Assembly (NCBI GenBank): GCA_028688145.1
Contig: JAQTYU010000005.1
Span: forward strand, 111,073 to 175,072
DNA from: Thiotrichaceae bacterium
Lineage (GTDB): Bacteria; Pseudomonadota; Gammaproteobacteria; Beggiatoales; Beggiatoaceae
Length of the DNA stretch: 64,000 bases
Reading direction: 5' to 3'
Part shown: positions 8,038-16,337 of the stretch, in pieces
Layout of the letters: the number at the start of each line of letters is the position of its first letter
Position numbering within the stretch: position 1 is the first letter of the stretch
The notes under the pieces: model-generated
Told to the model about the DNA's origin: nothing
What the model saw: only the letters and a program-made list of their open reading frames with translations
Databases searched by the model: none
Program-made: the position numbers and the translations under genes

Positions 8038-9521
8038 GCAATACCACCACTTTAGAACAAGCCTTAAGCCAGCATAAAAGCAGCTTACAACAACTTGAAC
8101 AAGTCGCCGCTTCTTATACACCAAAAGAAACTATGGTTGCACCTTCAGCATTAATGCCTGTGATTGAAGTTTTCTATTTCGCTGCCGCAATTTTATTCAT
8201 TCTCGGCTTGAAACGCATGAGTTCGCCCGTCACTGCACGCGGCGGGATTGTGTGGGCAGGGATTGGGATGGTGTTGGCAACGCTGATTACCTTCTTACAT
8301 CCACATACGGGCAATTATTTATTAATTACCGTGGCAATTGCTTTGGGTTCTGTGATTGCGTGGGTGTCTGCGAAACGGGTTGCCATGACTGACATGCCGC
8401 AAATGATTGCCTTGTATAACGGCATGGGTGGCGGTGCTGCGGCAGCGATTGCGGCAGTGGAATTATTCAAAGGCAGTAGCCACGGTGCAACCGCACAAGC
8501 TTTAGCCGTCGTCGGTGGTTTAATTGGTTGCGTGTCGTTCTCTGGTTCAGGCGTTGCGTTTGCAAAGTTGCAAGGTTGGATGAATAAAGCCTTCACTTTC
8601 CCCAAACAACAATGGTTAAACCTTGCCTTGTTCGTGATTACTTTAATCGTTGGCGGCGCAGTGATTTTCAAAGGCGCGGCAGCAGGCTTGACGCTGGTGA
8701 CGGTGTTCTTTGTGCTGGCTTTGGTATTTGGGATTTTGATGACCCTGCCAATTGGTGGCGCAGATATGCCCGTGGTGATTTCTTTATTCAATGCGTTGAC
8801 AGGTTTAGCCGTGGCATTTGAAGGCTTTGTGTTGAACAATGCCGCAATGATTATTGCAGGTACAGTGGTTGGCGCGTCGGGTACTTTATTGACGCAGTTA
8901 ATGGCTAAAGCGATGAATCGCCCCATCAGCAATGTGTTGTTCAAGAGCTTTGGTAAAGCCAGCGGTGAAGCTTCTGAAGAAATCACGGGTTCTATGAAGG
9001 AAATGAGTGCCAATGACGTTGCCAGTATGCTTAGCATCAGCAGCCAAGTGGTGATTGTTCCCGGTTACGGCATGGCGGTGGCACAAGCGCAGCATAAGGT
9101 TTGGGAATTAACCAAGCTGTTGAATGAGCGTGACATTGAAGTGAAGTTTGCGATTCACCCCGTGGCGGGACGGATGCCGGGACACATGAATGTGTTGTTG
9201 GCTGAAGCGGGCGTGCCTTATGACATTATTTTTGACTTGGACGAAATCAACGAAGAATTCCCACAAGCCGATGTGGTGCTGGTAATTGGGGCAAATGACG
9301 TGGTGAATCCTGCGGCACGTACTGATAAAAACAGCCCGATTTATGGGATGCCGATTCTGAACGTCGATAAAGCGAAAAATGTGGTCGTGATCAAACGCGG
9401 TCAAGGTACGGGCTTCTCGGGCGTGGAAAACTTGTTGTTCTACGCAGAAAATACCCATATGTTATATGGTAGCGGTCAAGCGGTTGTCGCTGAGTTAATT
9501 CAATCGGTTAAATCAATGTAA
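8034..9521 (+). CDS. pntB: NAD(P) transhydrogenase subunit beta (dII/dIII)
   Basis: GTG start at 8034 inside a GTGA overlap, with AGGGAGATC upstream. The 495-residue chain has an N-terminal membrane part of about nine helices (residues 40-290), including MIALYNGMGGGAAAAIAAVE. A soluble C-terminal NADP(H)-binding domain follows: VVIVPGYGMAVAQAQHKVWE, then KFAIHPVAGRMPGHMNVLLA and VLVIGANDVVNPAA. These are the dIII signatures, with the GYGMAVAQ nucleotide loop. The E. coli protein is 462 residues; the extra 30 or so residues lie at the N terminus before the first helix. The unit ends with a strong hairpin terminator. Confidence 0.95.
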   Translation: MSNTTTLEQALSQHKSSLQQLEQVAASYTPKETMVAPSALMPVIEVFYFAAAILFILGLKRMSSPVTARGGIVWAGIGMVLATLITFLHPHTGNYLLITVAIALGSVIAWVSAKRVAMTDMPQMIALYNGMGGGAAAAIAAVELFKGSSHGATAQALAVVGGLIGCVSFSGSGVAFAKLQGWMNKAFTFPKQQWLNLALFVITLIVGGAVIFKGAAAGLTLVTVFFVLALVFGILMTLPIGGADMPVVISLFNALTGLAVAFEGFVLNNAAMIIAGTVVGASGTLLTQLMAKAMNRPISNVLFKSFGKASGEASEEITGSMKEMSANDVASMLSISSQVVIVPGYGMAVAQAQHKVWELTKLLNERDIEVKFAIHPVAGRMPGHMNVLLAEAGVPYDIIFDLDEINEEFPQADVVLVIGANDVVNPAARTDKNSPIYGMPILNVDKAKNVVVIKRGQGTGFSGVENLLFYAENTHMLYGSGQAVVAELIQSVKSM

Positions 9522-9541
9522 GACTGTTTCTAATGTTGTGA

Positions 9542-9580
9542 AAAAGCGCGTCTCGGAGGATTTCGGGACGCGCTTTTTTT
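9542..9580 (+). terminator. Rho-independent terminator of pntAA-pntAB-pntB
   Basis: Stem AAAGCGCGTC with its complement GGACGCGCTTT around a 10-12 nt loop, followed by a run of T residues. It lies 20 bp after the pntB stop codon. Confidence 0.9.
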
Positions 9581-10013
9581 GTGGGGTTTTCAAGGTATCA
9601 GATTCCTTCTGCTTTGAATGCCAGTTTTGCGCCAACTGCATAACTCTGTGAGAAAGGGTGAATATTGCATTTAAAAATGCTATTTTCAATCTTATTTTTC
9701 AACGGCATAATTCTCATATTACTACGCTTTTCCCCTTACCTGAAGCCAGTCTACTGTCTTCATTAGAACGCAATGAATTGGCAACGGGTATAATAAAGAG
9801 AAAATTATCGCGGTATTCCCACGTATACTGCATCACAGCCGTTAAATTAAGCGTATGACAAGGCTATGTGGGTTTAGTTTTCCTATTTTTTAAATAGGCT
9901 ATATCCTGCTTAATTCAGATAATTCTGATTTAGATATTAAACCCTTGTAAATCACTCAACCAGCCAACACTTATTCATATTCTTAAATTTAAAAAGTTTC
10001 TTTGGAAATTCTC
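9581..10013. other. Intergenic with one repeat fragment
   Basis: About 430 bp after the pnt terminator. The short reading frame at 9658-9858 has no ribosome site and no recognisable sequence, so it is not called. Positions 9902-9935 (tcctgcttaattcagataat) resemble the repeat found twice at 59101-59401. Nothing else stands out. Confidence 0.5.
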
Positions 10014-10841
10014 ATGCTCAATCCAATTATTGCCCACGACAACCCCATTCCTACCCCGCCGTTTTGGGGGATGAAATGTATTGAAAACATTCCATTACGG
10101 GCTTTAGTGCCGTATATCAATCGCACCACTTTATATAAATTTCAATGGGGTTTTAAAGCGGCGGGTAAAACATCAGAAGAATATAAGCAATGGGCGCGTA
10201 AAGAATTAGACCCGATTGTGAACCGTTTAGTGGCGCAAAGTGAGGCTGAGGATATTTTGCAAGCCAAGGCAGTTTATGGCTATTTTCCTTGCCAGTCCGA
10301 TGGGGATGATTTAATCATTTATCACGATGCCGAGCAGAAACAAGAACGTTGCCGTTTCACCTTTCCTCGCCAAACCACGGCGCGTGCCTTGTGCATTGCG
10401 GATTTTTTCCGCTCGGTGGACTCGGGTGAAATCGATGTGGTGGCGTTTCAACTGGTCACCGCAGGACAACAAACTTCTGATTATGCCCGCGAATTGTTCA
10501 CCGCTGATAAATATCAAGAATATTTATACTGGCATGGTTTGAATGCGGAAACGGCGGAAGCCTTGGCAGAATATATTCATCGGCGCATTCGGGCAGAATT
10601 GGGCTTTTCCAACCAAGACGCGCGCGAATTGTCAGAAATGATTAAGCAAAATTATCGCGGTTCGCGCTATTCTTTTGGCTATCCTGCCTGTCCCAATTTG
10701 GCGGATCAGGATAAAATTTTGATGTTATTGGACGCAGAGAAAATCCAAGTGGTGTTGGGCGATGAATATCAATTATGGCCTGAAGAATCGACCTCTGCGA
10801 TTGTGGTGCATCATCCTGATGCCAAATATTTCGGAATTTAG
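10014..10841 (+). CDS. Free-standing MetH AdoMet-dependent reactivation domain
   Basis: This 275-residue protein matches only the last domain of cobalamin-dependent methionine synthase. Diagnostic pieces are FWGMKCIENIPLRALVPYIN at the start, YFPCQSDGDDL, the helical AEALAEYIHRRIRAELGF, RGSRYSFGYPACPNLADQ (AdoMet/cobalamin-facing loop) and the end SAIVVHHPDAKYFGI. In full MetH (about 1,200 residues) this domain remethylates inactive cob(II)alamin using AdoMet. Here no homocysteine, folate or cobalamin-binding domain precedes it, and 430 bp of noncoding DNA separates it from pntB. It may reactivate a separately encoded truncated MetH or another corrinoid protein. ATG 10014 is preferred over a TTG at 10002; the ribosome site is weak. 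Confidence 0.88.
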   Translation: MLNPIIAHDNPIPTPPFWGMKCIENIPLRALVPYINRTTLYKFQWGFKAAGKTSEEYKQWARKELDPIVNRLVAQSEAEDILQAKAVYGYFPCQSDGDDLIIYHDAEQKQERCRFTFPRQTTARALCIADFFRSVDSGEIDVVAFQLVTAGQQTSDYARELFTADKYQEYLYWHGLNAETAEALAEYIHRRIRAELGFSNQDARELSEMIKQNYRGSRYSFGYPACPNLADQDKILMLLDAEKIQVVLGDEYQLWPEESTSAIVVHHPDAKYFGI

Positions 10842-10843
10842 CG

Positions 10844-11440
10844 ATGCGTAGAATTGCCCTGTGTGCAGGCTTATTGTGTTTAGTTTTGGATTTAAGCGGT
10901 TGTTATCGAACAGCTTATGGTTATTGTGCGTTTCGGATTAAAACGGGGGATTGTCGCGCTGATCCATCTGCAAAACCGCGTGCGGATGTCGATTTAATTG
11001 CGGCAGATTATGCGGCAACTGACCAATTATTACGCGGGGCGATTCCTGCAATGTCGCCGCGTTCACGTTTGGTAGTGGCAACGATTGCCGATATTAATGC
11101 CTTGGAAGACAGCACGCCGCTGGGGCGTTTAATCACAGAACATGTCAGTGCACGTTTGGTGCAACAAGGATTCACTGTGCTTGATCCGAAATTGCAAAAT
11201 AATTTATTAATGATTCCTGACGTGGGCGAATTTGCCTTGTCGCGGGAACTGCGTGAATACGGCCAAAGTCAGGCGGTGGATCGTTTGGTGGCGGGCACAT
11301 ATACCGTGGGCAAAGATACGGTGTATGTCAGTTTGAAGCTGCTGAATTTTGCCACGGGACAAGTCACGGCGGCACATAATTATAGTTTGCCAATGGGCGG
11401 CAATGTGGAAAATTTGGTGGCGAAAACTTCGTGGTGGTAA
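10844..11440 (+). CDS. FlgO-like outer-membrane lipoprotein
   Basis: A 198-residue protein with a lipoprotein signal: MRRIALCAGLLCLVLDLSGC, with LSGC as lipobox and Cys20 the acylation site. The mature part (about 55-190) fits the FlgO domain: TDQLLRGAIP, SRLVVATIADINALEDSTPL, ARLVQQGFTVLDPKLQ, REYGQSQAVDRLVAGTYTVG and VYVSLKLLNFATGQVTAAH. In Vibrio FlgO is an outer-membrane protein needed for motility, but many non-flagellar bacteria carry the same fold with unknown role. It begins 2 bp after the MetH-domain gene, so the two are probably co-transcribed, an unexpected pairing. Confidence 0.8.
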   Translation: MRRIALCAGLLCLVLDLSGCYRTAYGYCAFRIKTGDCRADPSAKPRADVDLIAADYAATDQLLRGAIPAMSPRSRLVVATIADINALEDSTPLGRLITEHVSARLVQQGFTVLDPKLQNNLLMIPDVGEFALSRELREYGQSQAVDRLVAGTYTVGKDTVYVSLKLLNFATGQVTAAHNYSLPMGGNVENLVAKTSWW

Positions 11441-11441
11441 T

Positions 11442-11537
11442 TAGCCTCCCCCTTTGAAAAAGGGGGAATGAGGGGGATTTAAGAACGGTGGAAATTGCAG
11501 AGCTTTTTAAATCCCCCAGTCCCCTTTTTCAAAGAGA
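11442..11537. repeat. Dispersed palindromic repeat, variant arms
   Basis: Left arm cctccccctttgaaaaaggg and right arm aatcccccagtcccctttt, separated by about 35 bp. Nearly the same left arm and spacer occur at 14964-15070. It lies between convergent genes. Confidence 0.85.
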
Positions 11538-11543
11538 GTGTTT

Positions 11544-12599
11544 TTAATTCTTCGCCTTTTTCCCCGATTTTTCCGCTTCTAAACGGGCTTGCAATTGCAA
11601 TAAGGGCTTATCTTCAGGCACGAGTTTTAACCCCTTGTGCACCGTTTCCAAACTTTCTTTAAGCTTATTCGCCTTTTCTTCTTGCGTCGCCAAAGTGTGC
11701 AACCGCTTCGCCATGCGTGCAACCGCTTCTTTCACTTCTTTGTGCTCAGGCGCGATTTTCAATAAAACTTGATAAGTATCAAAAGCATTATCATCTTTCG
11801 GGGCTAGATAATGTTCACTGAAAACCTGCTTTTTCACTTTCGACATTAACGCCGCTACCAATTTTTGCAAAACTTGTTGAGTCGCCGCTTGCTCGGGAGC
11901 TAAATTGTGCAATTCTTGATAATGGGCAAATGCACTGTCATTTTTGGGCAATAACACATGCTCGGCAGACAGTTGCACTTCAATGCGGTGTTTCAAAGCC
12001 AGCAAAATGTCATCGAACAATTTGGGAACGCTCGAATGTTGCGGCGCGAGTTCACGTAATTTTTCATAATTTTTATGCGCTTCGCTGAACTTTTCTTTTT
12101 CAATCAATTTCTTATTTTGTTCAACATACCAACCCACGATTTCATCTAAAATCGGCTGTGCTTGTTTCGGGTCAAGTTTCATCAAGGCTTGATAAGTCGC
12201 ATAGGCATTATCACCCTCGGGCGAAGTCAGCCGCAATTTGGCAATTTGTCCGCGTGCTTTGTTCAATAAACTTTCAGCAGTATTGGGTTGTGGGGCTGCT
12301 GCAACGGTCGGTTTACTGGGTTCGTGGGCTTTGTGAGTGCTGGGTTTAAGCGCGGGTTTAACTTCTTTAACTTCACTGGGTTTGGCGGCAATAGTTTCAA
12401 CAGGATTTGCGGGAACGGGCTGGCTACTTGTGTTTGAAGTGGGATAAAAATAATAGCCCGCGCCGCCCAAACTGCTGGCTAATAATGCTGCGCCCACCCA
12501 TTTTCCCGCGCCCGATTTGCGCTGAATACCAGGAAAACTGGGGTTATTAATCAGCACTCGGTCTTTAAAAACGGGGTCTTGTCCTTGCTTAATACGCAT
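11544..12599 (-). CDS. Membrane-anchored protein with TPR-like repeats
   Basis: Start ATG 12599 is chosen because GGAAATAAGT precedes it; a TTG 21 bp upstream is possible. The first 32 residues are polar, followed by a membrane helix (WVGAALLASSLGGAGYYFYP, about 34-53), a Pro/Lys/Ala-rich linker to about 100, then three or four helical repeats of about 80 residues. Each carries a signature such as LTSPEGDNAYATYQALMKLD, LAPKDDNAFDTYQVLLKIAP or LLPKNDSAFAHYQELHNLAP. The same signature occurs after the kinase domain of the protein at 42587-44986, so the two are relatives. The repeats are expected to face the periplasm and bind protein. Function unknown. Confidence 0.75.
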   Translation of the reverse strand: MRIKQGQDPVFKDRVLINNPSFPGIQRKSGAGKWVGAALLASSLGGAGYYFYPTSNTSSQPVPANPVETIAAKPSEVKEVKPALKPSTHKAHEPSKPTVAAAPQPNTAESLLNKARGQIAKLRLTSPEGDNAYATYQALMKLDPKQAQPILDEIVGWYVEQNKKLIEKEKFSEAHKNYEKLRELAPQHSSVPKLFDDILLALKHRIEVQLSAEHVLLPKNDSAFAHYQELHNLAPEQAATQQVLQKLVAALMSKVKKQVFSEHYLAPKDDNAFDTYQVLLKIAPEHKEVKEAVARMAKRLHTLATQEEKANKLKESLETVHKGLKLVPEDKPLLQLQARLEAEKSGKKAKN

Positions 12600-12725
12600 A
12601 CTTATTTCCAGTGCAGTCAACGAATCAGGGGAATGGGCGGTAATAATTCACTTTACCGATATGGATTTTATACGGTATTGTTCAATCTGCAAGCCTATTT
12701 TTGGCGTGTATATCCCACTTTAATA

Positions 12726-12787
12726 AAGAGGGAATGAGGGGAATTTAAGATTTAAAGCAGCCCCCAACCCCCTAAAGGGGGCGAAAC
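12726..12787. repeat. Dispersed palindromic repeat copy
   Basis: gagggaatgaggggaattta followed by cagcccccaaccccctaaag, i.e. the reverse orientation of the common arm. It lies in the 200-bp gap between divergent genes. Confidence 0.8.
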
Positions 12788-12856
12788 ACTAAAGCTTTAA
12801 TCTTAAAAGTCTCTTTTATGGGGATTGGGTATTTTTTAAAATCAAGGAGCATTCCA

Positions 12857-13363
12857 ATGCGTTTTTTAATCGGTTTACTGTGTTTGTGGGGTGGATTCGC
12901 CCACGCAAACGAGTCTGACAATGGACAAGCATTTTTTAACAGCAGTTTTGGGAATTTGGTAGAAGAGCTCAGCGTGGCAAAATCTCAAGGTAAGCAAGGA
13001 ATTATCTTATTTTTTGAAATGGAAGGCTGTCCGTATTGCCGCGCAATGCGCCAGAATTTGTTCACCCAAGCCACAATACAACAGATGTATCAACAGAAAT
13101 TTATGATTTTCTCGATTGATATTAAAAGTGATGTAGAAGTCAGCGATTTTACAGGGAAACAATTCACCCAGAAAACTTTTGCGGCTGCCAATCGGGTGCG
13201 CAACACCCCGACCACGATTTTCTATGATTTACAAGGACAGGAGTTATACCGCTTTGTCGGCATGTCTCAAAACTCTAAGGAATTTCTCGCATTGGAGGAT
13301 TATGTGCTGAACAAACAATATCAACAGCGCAGTTTCAAGGATTATCAACGCCAAGCCCATTGA
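12857..13363 (+). CDS. Periplasmic thioredoxin-fold protein (CPYC, SoxW-like)
   Basis: ATG 12857 is chosen: AAGGAGC lies 6 bp upstream and it opens a clean signal peptide MRFLIGLLCLWGGFAHA, cut before NESDNG. The 168-residue product has a thioredoxin fold with the redox pair in FFEMEGCPYCRAMRQNLF, followed by VRNTPTTIFYDLQGQELYRF, where the cis-proline (TP) faces the active site. This matches the Thioredoxin_2/SoxW group of periplasmic thiol-disulphide proteins. CPYC is the glutaredoxin-type pair, usually reducing. SoxW in sulfur oxidisers is tied to thiosulfate oxidation, but no sox gene adjoins it here, so that link is only suggestive. Confidence 0.82.
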   Translation: MRFLIGLLCLWGGFAHANESDNGQAFFNSSFGNLVEELSVAKSQGKQGIILFFEMEGCPYCRAMRQNLFTQATIQQMYQQKFMIFSIDIKSDVEVSDFTGKQFTQKTFAAANRVRNTPTTIFYDLQGQELYRFVGMSQNSKEFLALEDYVLNKQYQQRSFKDYQRQAH

Positions 13364-13645
13364 AACAGGAATTTAAAAAAAGTGAACGTGACACCATCGC
13401 GTTACCTTAGGGGTCACGTCCAAACCGAGGGAGGGAAATCGTTAAAAGGCTTAGCATAAGCCCTATTAGCCCGAAGTCTGTGCTGTTAAATTTACCGACA
13501 AGCTGTTAATATTCTTGTTTTTATAACATCTATCATCAGTATACGTTCCACTTGCATCGTCAGCACGTCATGTCTTGCTTGAAAATAGTGTTTATTATAC
13601 ACCATTTTTTCCATAGCTAACGCGAACCCGATATTCAAAGCTATT
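13364..13645. other. Intergenic with unexplained potential RNA structure
   Basis: No reading frame of note. Positions 13386-13425 contain gtgac and gtcac arms around a short loop, followed by aaccgagggagggaaatcg and the hairpin ggcttagcataagcc. This could be a leader or small RNA; I recognise no known family. Confidence 0.3.
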
Positions 13646-14272
13646 ATGAGCCAATTCTTAAGCCTACACCCTAAAAATCCCCAAGCGCGCCTGATTAATC
13701 AAACCGTCGATATTATCCGTGAAGGCGGCGTAATCGTTTATCCCACAGATTCTTGCTATGCCTTGGGTTGTCATCTTGGGGATAAAGATGCGATTGAACG
13801 TATTCGGCGCATTCGTCAAATGGCAGGCGATCACAATTTTACCTTGGTGTGCCGCGATTTATCGGAATTGGCAACCTATGCAAAAGTTGATAATGTTGCC
13901 TTTCGGCTGATGAAAAGTTTAACCCCCGGTGCCTACACCTTCATTTTAAAAGCCACGCATGAAGTGCCGCGCCGTTTGCAACATCCCAAACGTAAAACTA
14001 TCGGTTTGCGCGTGCCTGACAATGTCATCGCGCAAACCCTGCTTGAAGCCCTAGGCGAGCCTTTAATCAGCACCAGTTTTCTCCTCCCACATCAAGAACA
14101 TCCCGAAACTGACCCCGAAAATATTTATCAAAGCGTTGAAAAGTTAGTGGACGTGGTGTTAGATGGGGGGCCTTGTGGCATTGAACAAACCACTGTGATT
14201 GATTTGTTGGAAGATGTTCCCCAAGTGTTACGCTATGGCAAGGGCATCGTGGACTTTTTAGGGGCATCATGA
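13646..14272 (+). CDS. yciO: YciO-type threonylcarbamoyl-AMP synthase-like protein
   Basis: A 208-residue Sua5/YrdC/YciO-domain protein. It starts with FLSLHPKNPQARLINQTVDI, the YciO N terminus, then GGVIVYPTDSCYALGCHLGD with the nucleotide/threonine-binding KRTD-like site altered as in YciO. RIRQMAGDHNFTLVCRDLSE, LTPGAYTFILKATHEVPRR and TIGLRVPDN follow. The end (GGPCGIEQTTVIDLLEDVPQ, then RYGKG) is typical. TsaC/Sua5 make threonylcarbamoyl-AMP for tRNA t6A; YciO is a paralogue whose cellular role is less clear. Its stop overlaps the start of the M50 protease gene (ATGA), a pairing often kept in gammaproteobacteria. Confidence 0.88.
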   Translation: MSQFLSLHPKNPQARLINQTVDIIREGGVIVYPTDSCYALGCHLGDKDAIERIRRIRQMAGDHNFTLVCRDLSELATYAKVDNVAFRLMKSLTPGAYTFILKATHEVPRRLQHPKRKTIGLRVPDNVIAQTLLEALGEPLISTSFLLPHQEHPETDPENIYQSVEKLVDVVLDGGPCGIEQTTVIDLLEDVPQVLRYGKGIVDFLGAS

Positions 14273-14922
14273 ACGAACTTTCTGACATACAGAAAATTGC
14301 TATTTGGATATTACCAGTTTTATTCGCCATCACCGTGCACGAAGCCGCACACGCATGGGTAGCCTACAAATTTGGCGACACCACCGCAAAACAACAAGGT
14401 CGCTTAAGTTTTAATCCTATCGTGCACATTGATTTAGTCGGCACGATTATTTTGCCTTGCGTGTTGTTGCTCTTAGGTGGTTTCTTATTTGGCTGGGCAA
14501 AGCCTGTGCCTGTGAATGCCCGTAATTTTAAAAATCCACGCCGTGATATGGCGTATGTTGCCGCCGCAGGGCCGATTTCTAATTTAATTATGGCATTGTT
14601 TTGGGTGTTGATGATTAAAGTCGTGGAATTAACTCTGGGCGACCAGTCCAGCGCGGCAACTTACTTGTTTTATACAGGCATGGCTGGGGTTGCGATTAAT
14701 GTGGTGCTGTTTGTGTTAAATTTATTGCCCGTGTTGCCCTTGGATGGTGGGCGAGTATTATATAGTCTGCTACCGCATCGTTTGGCGTGGCAATATGGGC
14801 AATTAGAACCCTACGGTTTAATCATTCTGGTGGTGTTACTGGTTTCAGGGGCATTAAGTTGGGTGTTAAATCCCCTCGTCCGTGGTTTGCAAAACGTTTT
14901 GTTTATGTTGATTGGTTTGTAG
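14269..14922 (+). CDS. Site-2 protease family M50 membrane metallopeptidase
   Basis: A 217-residue integral membrane protein with about five helices. The zinc site HExxH is in FAITVHEAAHAWVAYKFGD (HEAAH), and the second ligand motif is in LNLLPVLPLDGGRVLYSLLP (N-x-LP-x-x-P-LDGG). Short M50 proteins of this type (YwhC/SREBP-like, no PDZ domain) cleave substrates inside the membrane. Substrates are unknown. It is translationally coupled to yciO by a 4-bp overlap and followed by a long repeat before trpS. Confidence 0.87.
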   Translation: MNELSDIQKIAIWILPVLFAITVHEAAHAWVAYKFGDTTAKQQGRLSFNPIVHIDLVGTIILPCVLLLLGGFLFGWAKPVPVNARNFKNPRRDMAYVAAAGPISNLIMALFWVLMIKVVELTLGDQSSAATYLFYTGMAGVAINVVLFVLNLLPVLPLDGGRVLYSLLPHRLAWQYGQLEPYGLIILVVLLVSGALSWVLNPLVRGLQNVLFMLIGL

Positions 14923-14963
14923 TTTTAAATTCGACTGCGCCCCTAATTCCATAGAAATAAAGG

Positions 14964-15070
14964 TTTAGCCTCCCCCTTTGAAAAAGGGGGAATGAGGGGG
15001 ATTTAAGATCGTGGAAATTGCCGAGATTTTTAAATCCCCCCTGCCCCCTTTAGGGGGTTGGGGGCGCAGT
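14964..15070. repeat. Dispersed palindromic repeat, compound copy
   Basis: Variant left arm (cctccccctttgaaaaaggg) and common right arm (tgccccctttagggggttgg then gggc) joined in one copy. It shows that the two forms are modules of one family. Confidence 0.88.
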
Positions 15071-15125
15071 AAACTATTTTCATGTTGTTTGGTCAATAAC
15101 TTCTTATATTAAGTGAGGAAATGCT

Positions 15126-16337
15126 TTGAGTGCTACGAATTCGCAGCGCGTATTATCAGGAATGCGCCCTACAGGACAGCTTCATTTAGGACACTTACAC
15201 GGTGTTTTAAACAACTGGCTTAAATTACAGTATGAACACCGCTGCTTTTTCTTCGTGGCTGATTGGCACGCCTTAACCACGCAATATGACGACACCAGCA
15301 TGATTGCCAAAAGCGTTTGGGAAATGTTAATCGACTGGCTTGCCGTCGGCATCAATCCCAATGAAGCAACTTTGTTTATTCAATCTCGCGTGCTCGAACA
15401 TGCCGAATTACACTTGTTATTGTCGATGTCTACACCGCTGAGCTGGTTGGAACGTGTGCCCACCTACAAAGACCAACAACTCAAGCTCAAGGAAAAAGAC
15501 TTAACTACTTATGGATTTTTAGGCTATCCCCTGCTGCAAAGTGCCGATATTTTAATTTACAAAGCAGGTCTCGTACCCGTCGGTGAAGACCAAATCGCGC
15601 ACATTGAAATTACCCGTGAATTGGCACGCCGTTTCAATTTCTTATACGGGCGTGAGCCTGATTTTGAAGAAAAAGCCTGCGAAGCCGCCCGTAAAATGGG
15701 TAAGAAAAATGCGAATTTGTATTCAGATTTACGCAAACGTTATCAAGAACAAGGCGATGATGAAGCCTTGAGCACCGCACAAGCTTTAATCGGCAGCCAG
15801 CAAAATATCAGCTTGGGCGACAAAAAGCGTTTACTGGGTTATTTGGAAGGCGACAGCAAAACCATTTTGCTAGAACCGCAAGCCTTGCTTACACCCATGT
15901 CAAAAATGCCTGGTTTAGACGGTCAAAAAATGTCTAAATCTTATCAAAACACGATTTCTTTACGCGAGCCGCCCGCCCAAGTCGAGCAAAAAATTCGCAC
16001 CATGCCCACCGATCCTGCACGGGTTCGGCTCACCGATGCGGGCGATCCTGATAAATGTCCCGTGTGGCAGTTCCATCAAATTTACTCGGGCACGGACGTG
16101 AAAGATTGGGTACAGCAAGGTTGCCGCAATGCCACCATTGGCTGTATTGCCTGTAAACAGCACATTGTGGAAGCGGTGCAAGCCGAACTCGCGCCCATTC
16201 AAGAACGTGCCAAACATTACAGTGAAGATCAAGGGGCTTTACGAGCCGTACTCAGCGATGGCTGTGAAAAAGCCCGTGATGTGGCGCGTGAAACCATGGA
16301 AGAAGTGCGTCAAGCCATGGGAATCGCGTACCGTTGA
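15126..16337 (+). CDS. trpS: Tryptophan--tRNA ligase
   Basis: Start TTG 15126 is supported by GAGGAA 8 bp upstream; an ATG at 15121 is closed at once by a stop. The protein opens RVLSGMRPTGQLHLGHLHG, with HLGH as the class I HIGH motif, and has LDGQKMSKSYQNT (KMSKS) near residue 265. SWLERVPTYKDQ and GEDQIAHIEITREL are tryptophan and ATP-site segments of TrpRS. At 403 residues it is longer than the E. coli enzyme (334); the extra sequence is mainly about residues 175-260, an insertion common in the longer proteobacterial TrpRS type. It charges tRNA-Trp in the cytoplasm. The stop overlaps the scpA TTG start. Confidence 0.95.
   Translation: MSATNSQRVLSGMRPTGQLHLGHLHGVLNNWLKLQYEHRCFFFVADWHALTTQYDDTSMIAKSVWEMLIDWLAVGINPNEATLFIQSRVLEHAELHLLLSMSTPLSWLERVPTYKDQQLKLKEKDLTTYGFLGYPLLQSADILIYKAGLVPVGEDQIAHIEITRELARRFNFLYGREPDFEEKACEAARKMGKKNANLYSDLRKRYQEQGDDEALSTAQALIGSQQNISLGDKKRLLGYLEGDSKTILLEPQALLTPMSKMPGLDGQKMSKSYQNTISLREPPAQVEQKIRTMPTDPARVRLTDAGDPDKCPVWQFHQIYSGTDVKDWVQQGCRNATIGCIACKQHIVEAVQAELAPIQERAKHYSEDQGALRAVLSDGCEKARDVARETMEEVRQAMGIAYR

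Noticed and set aside
9658..9858. 66-codon frame between pntB and the MetH-domain gene
   Set aside because: No ribosome site and no family resemblance.
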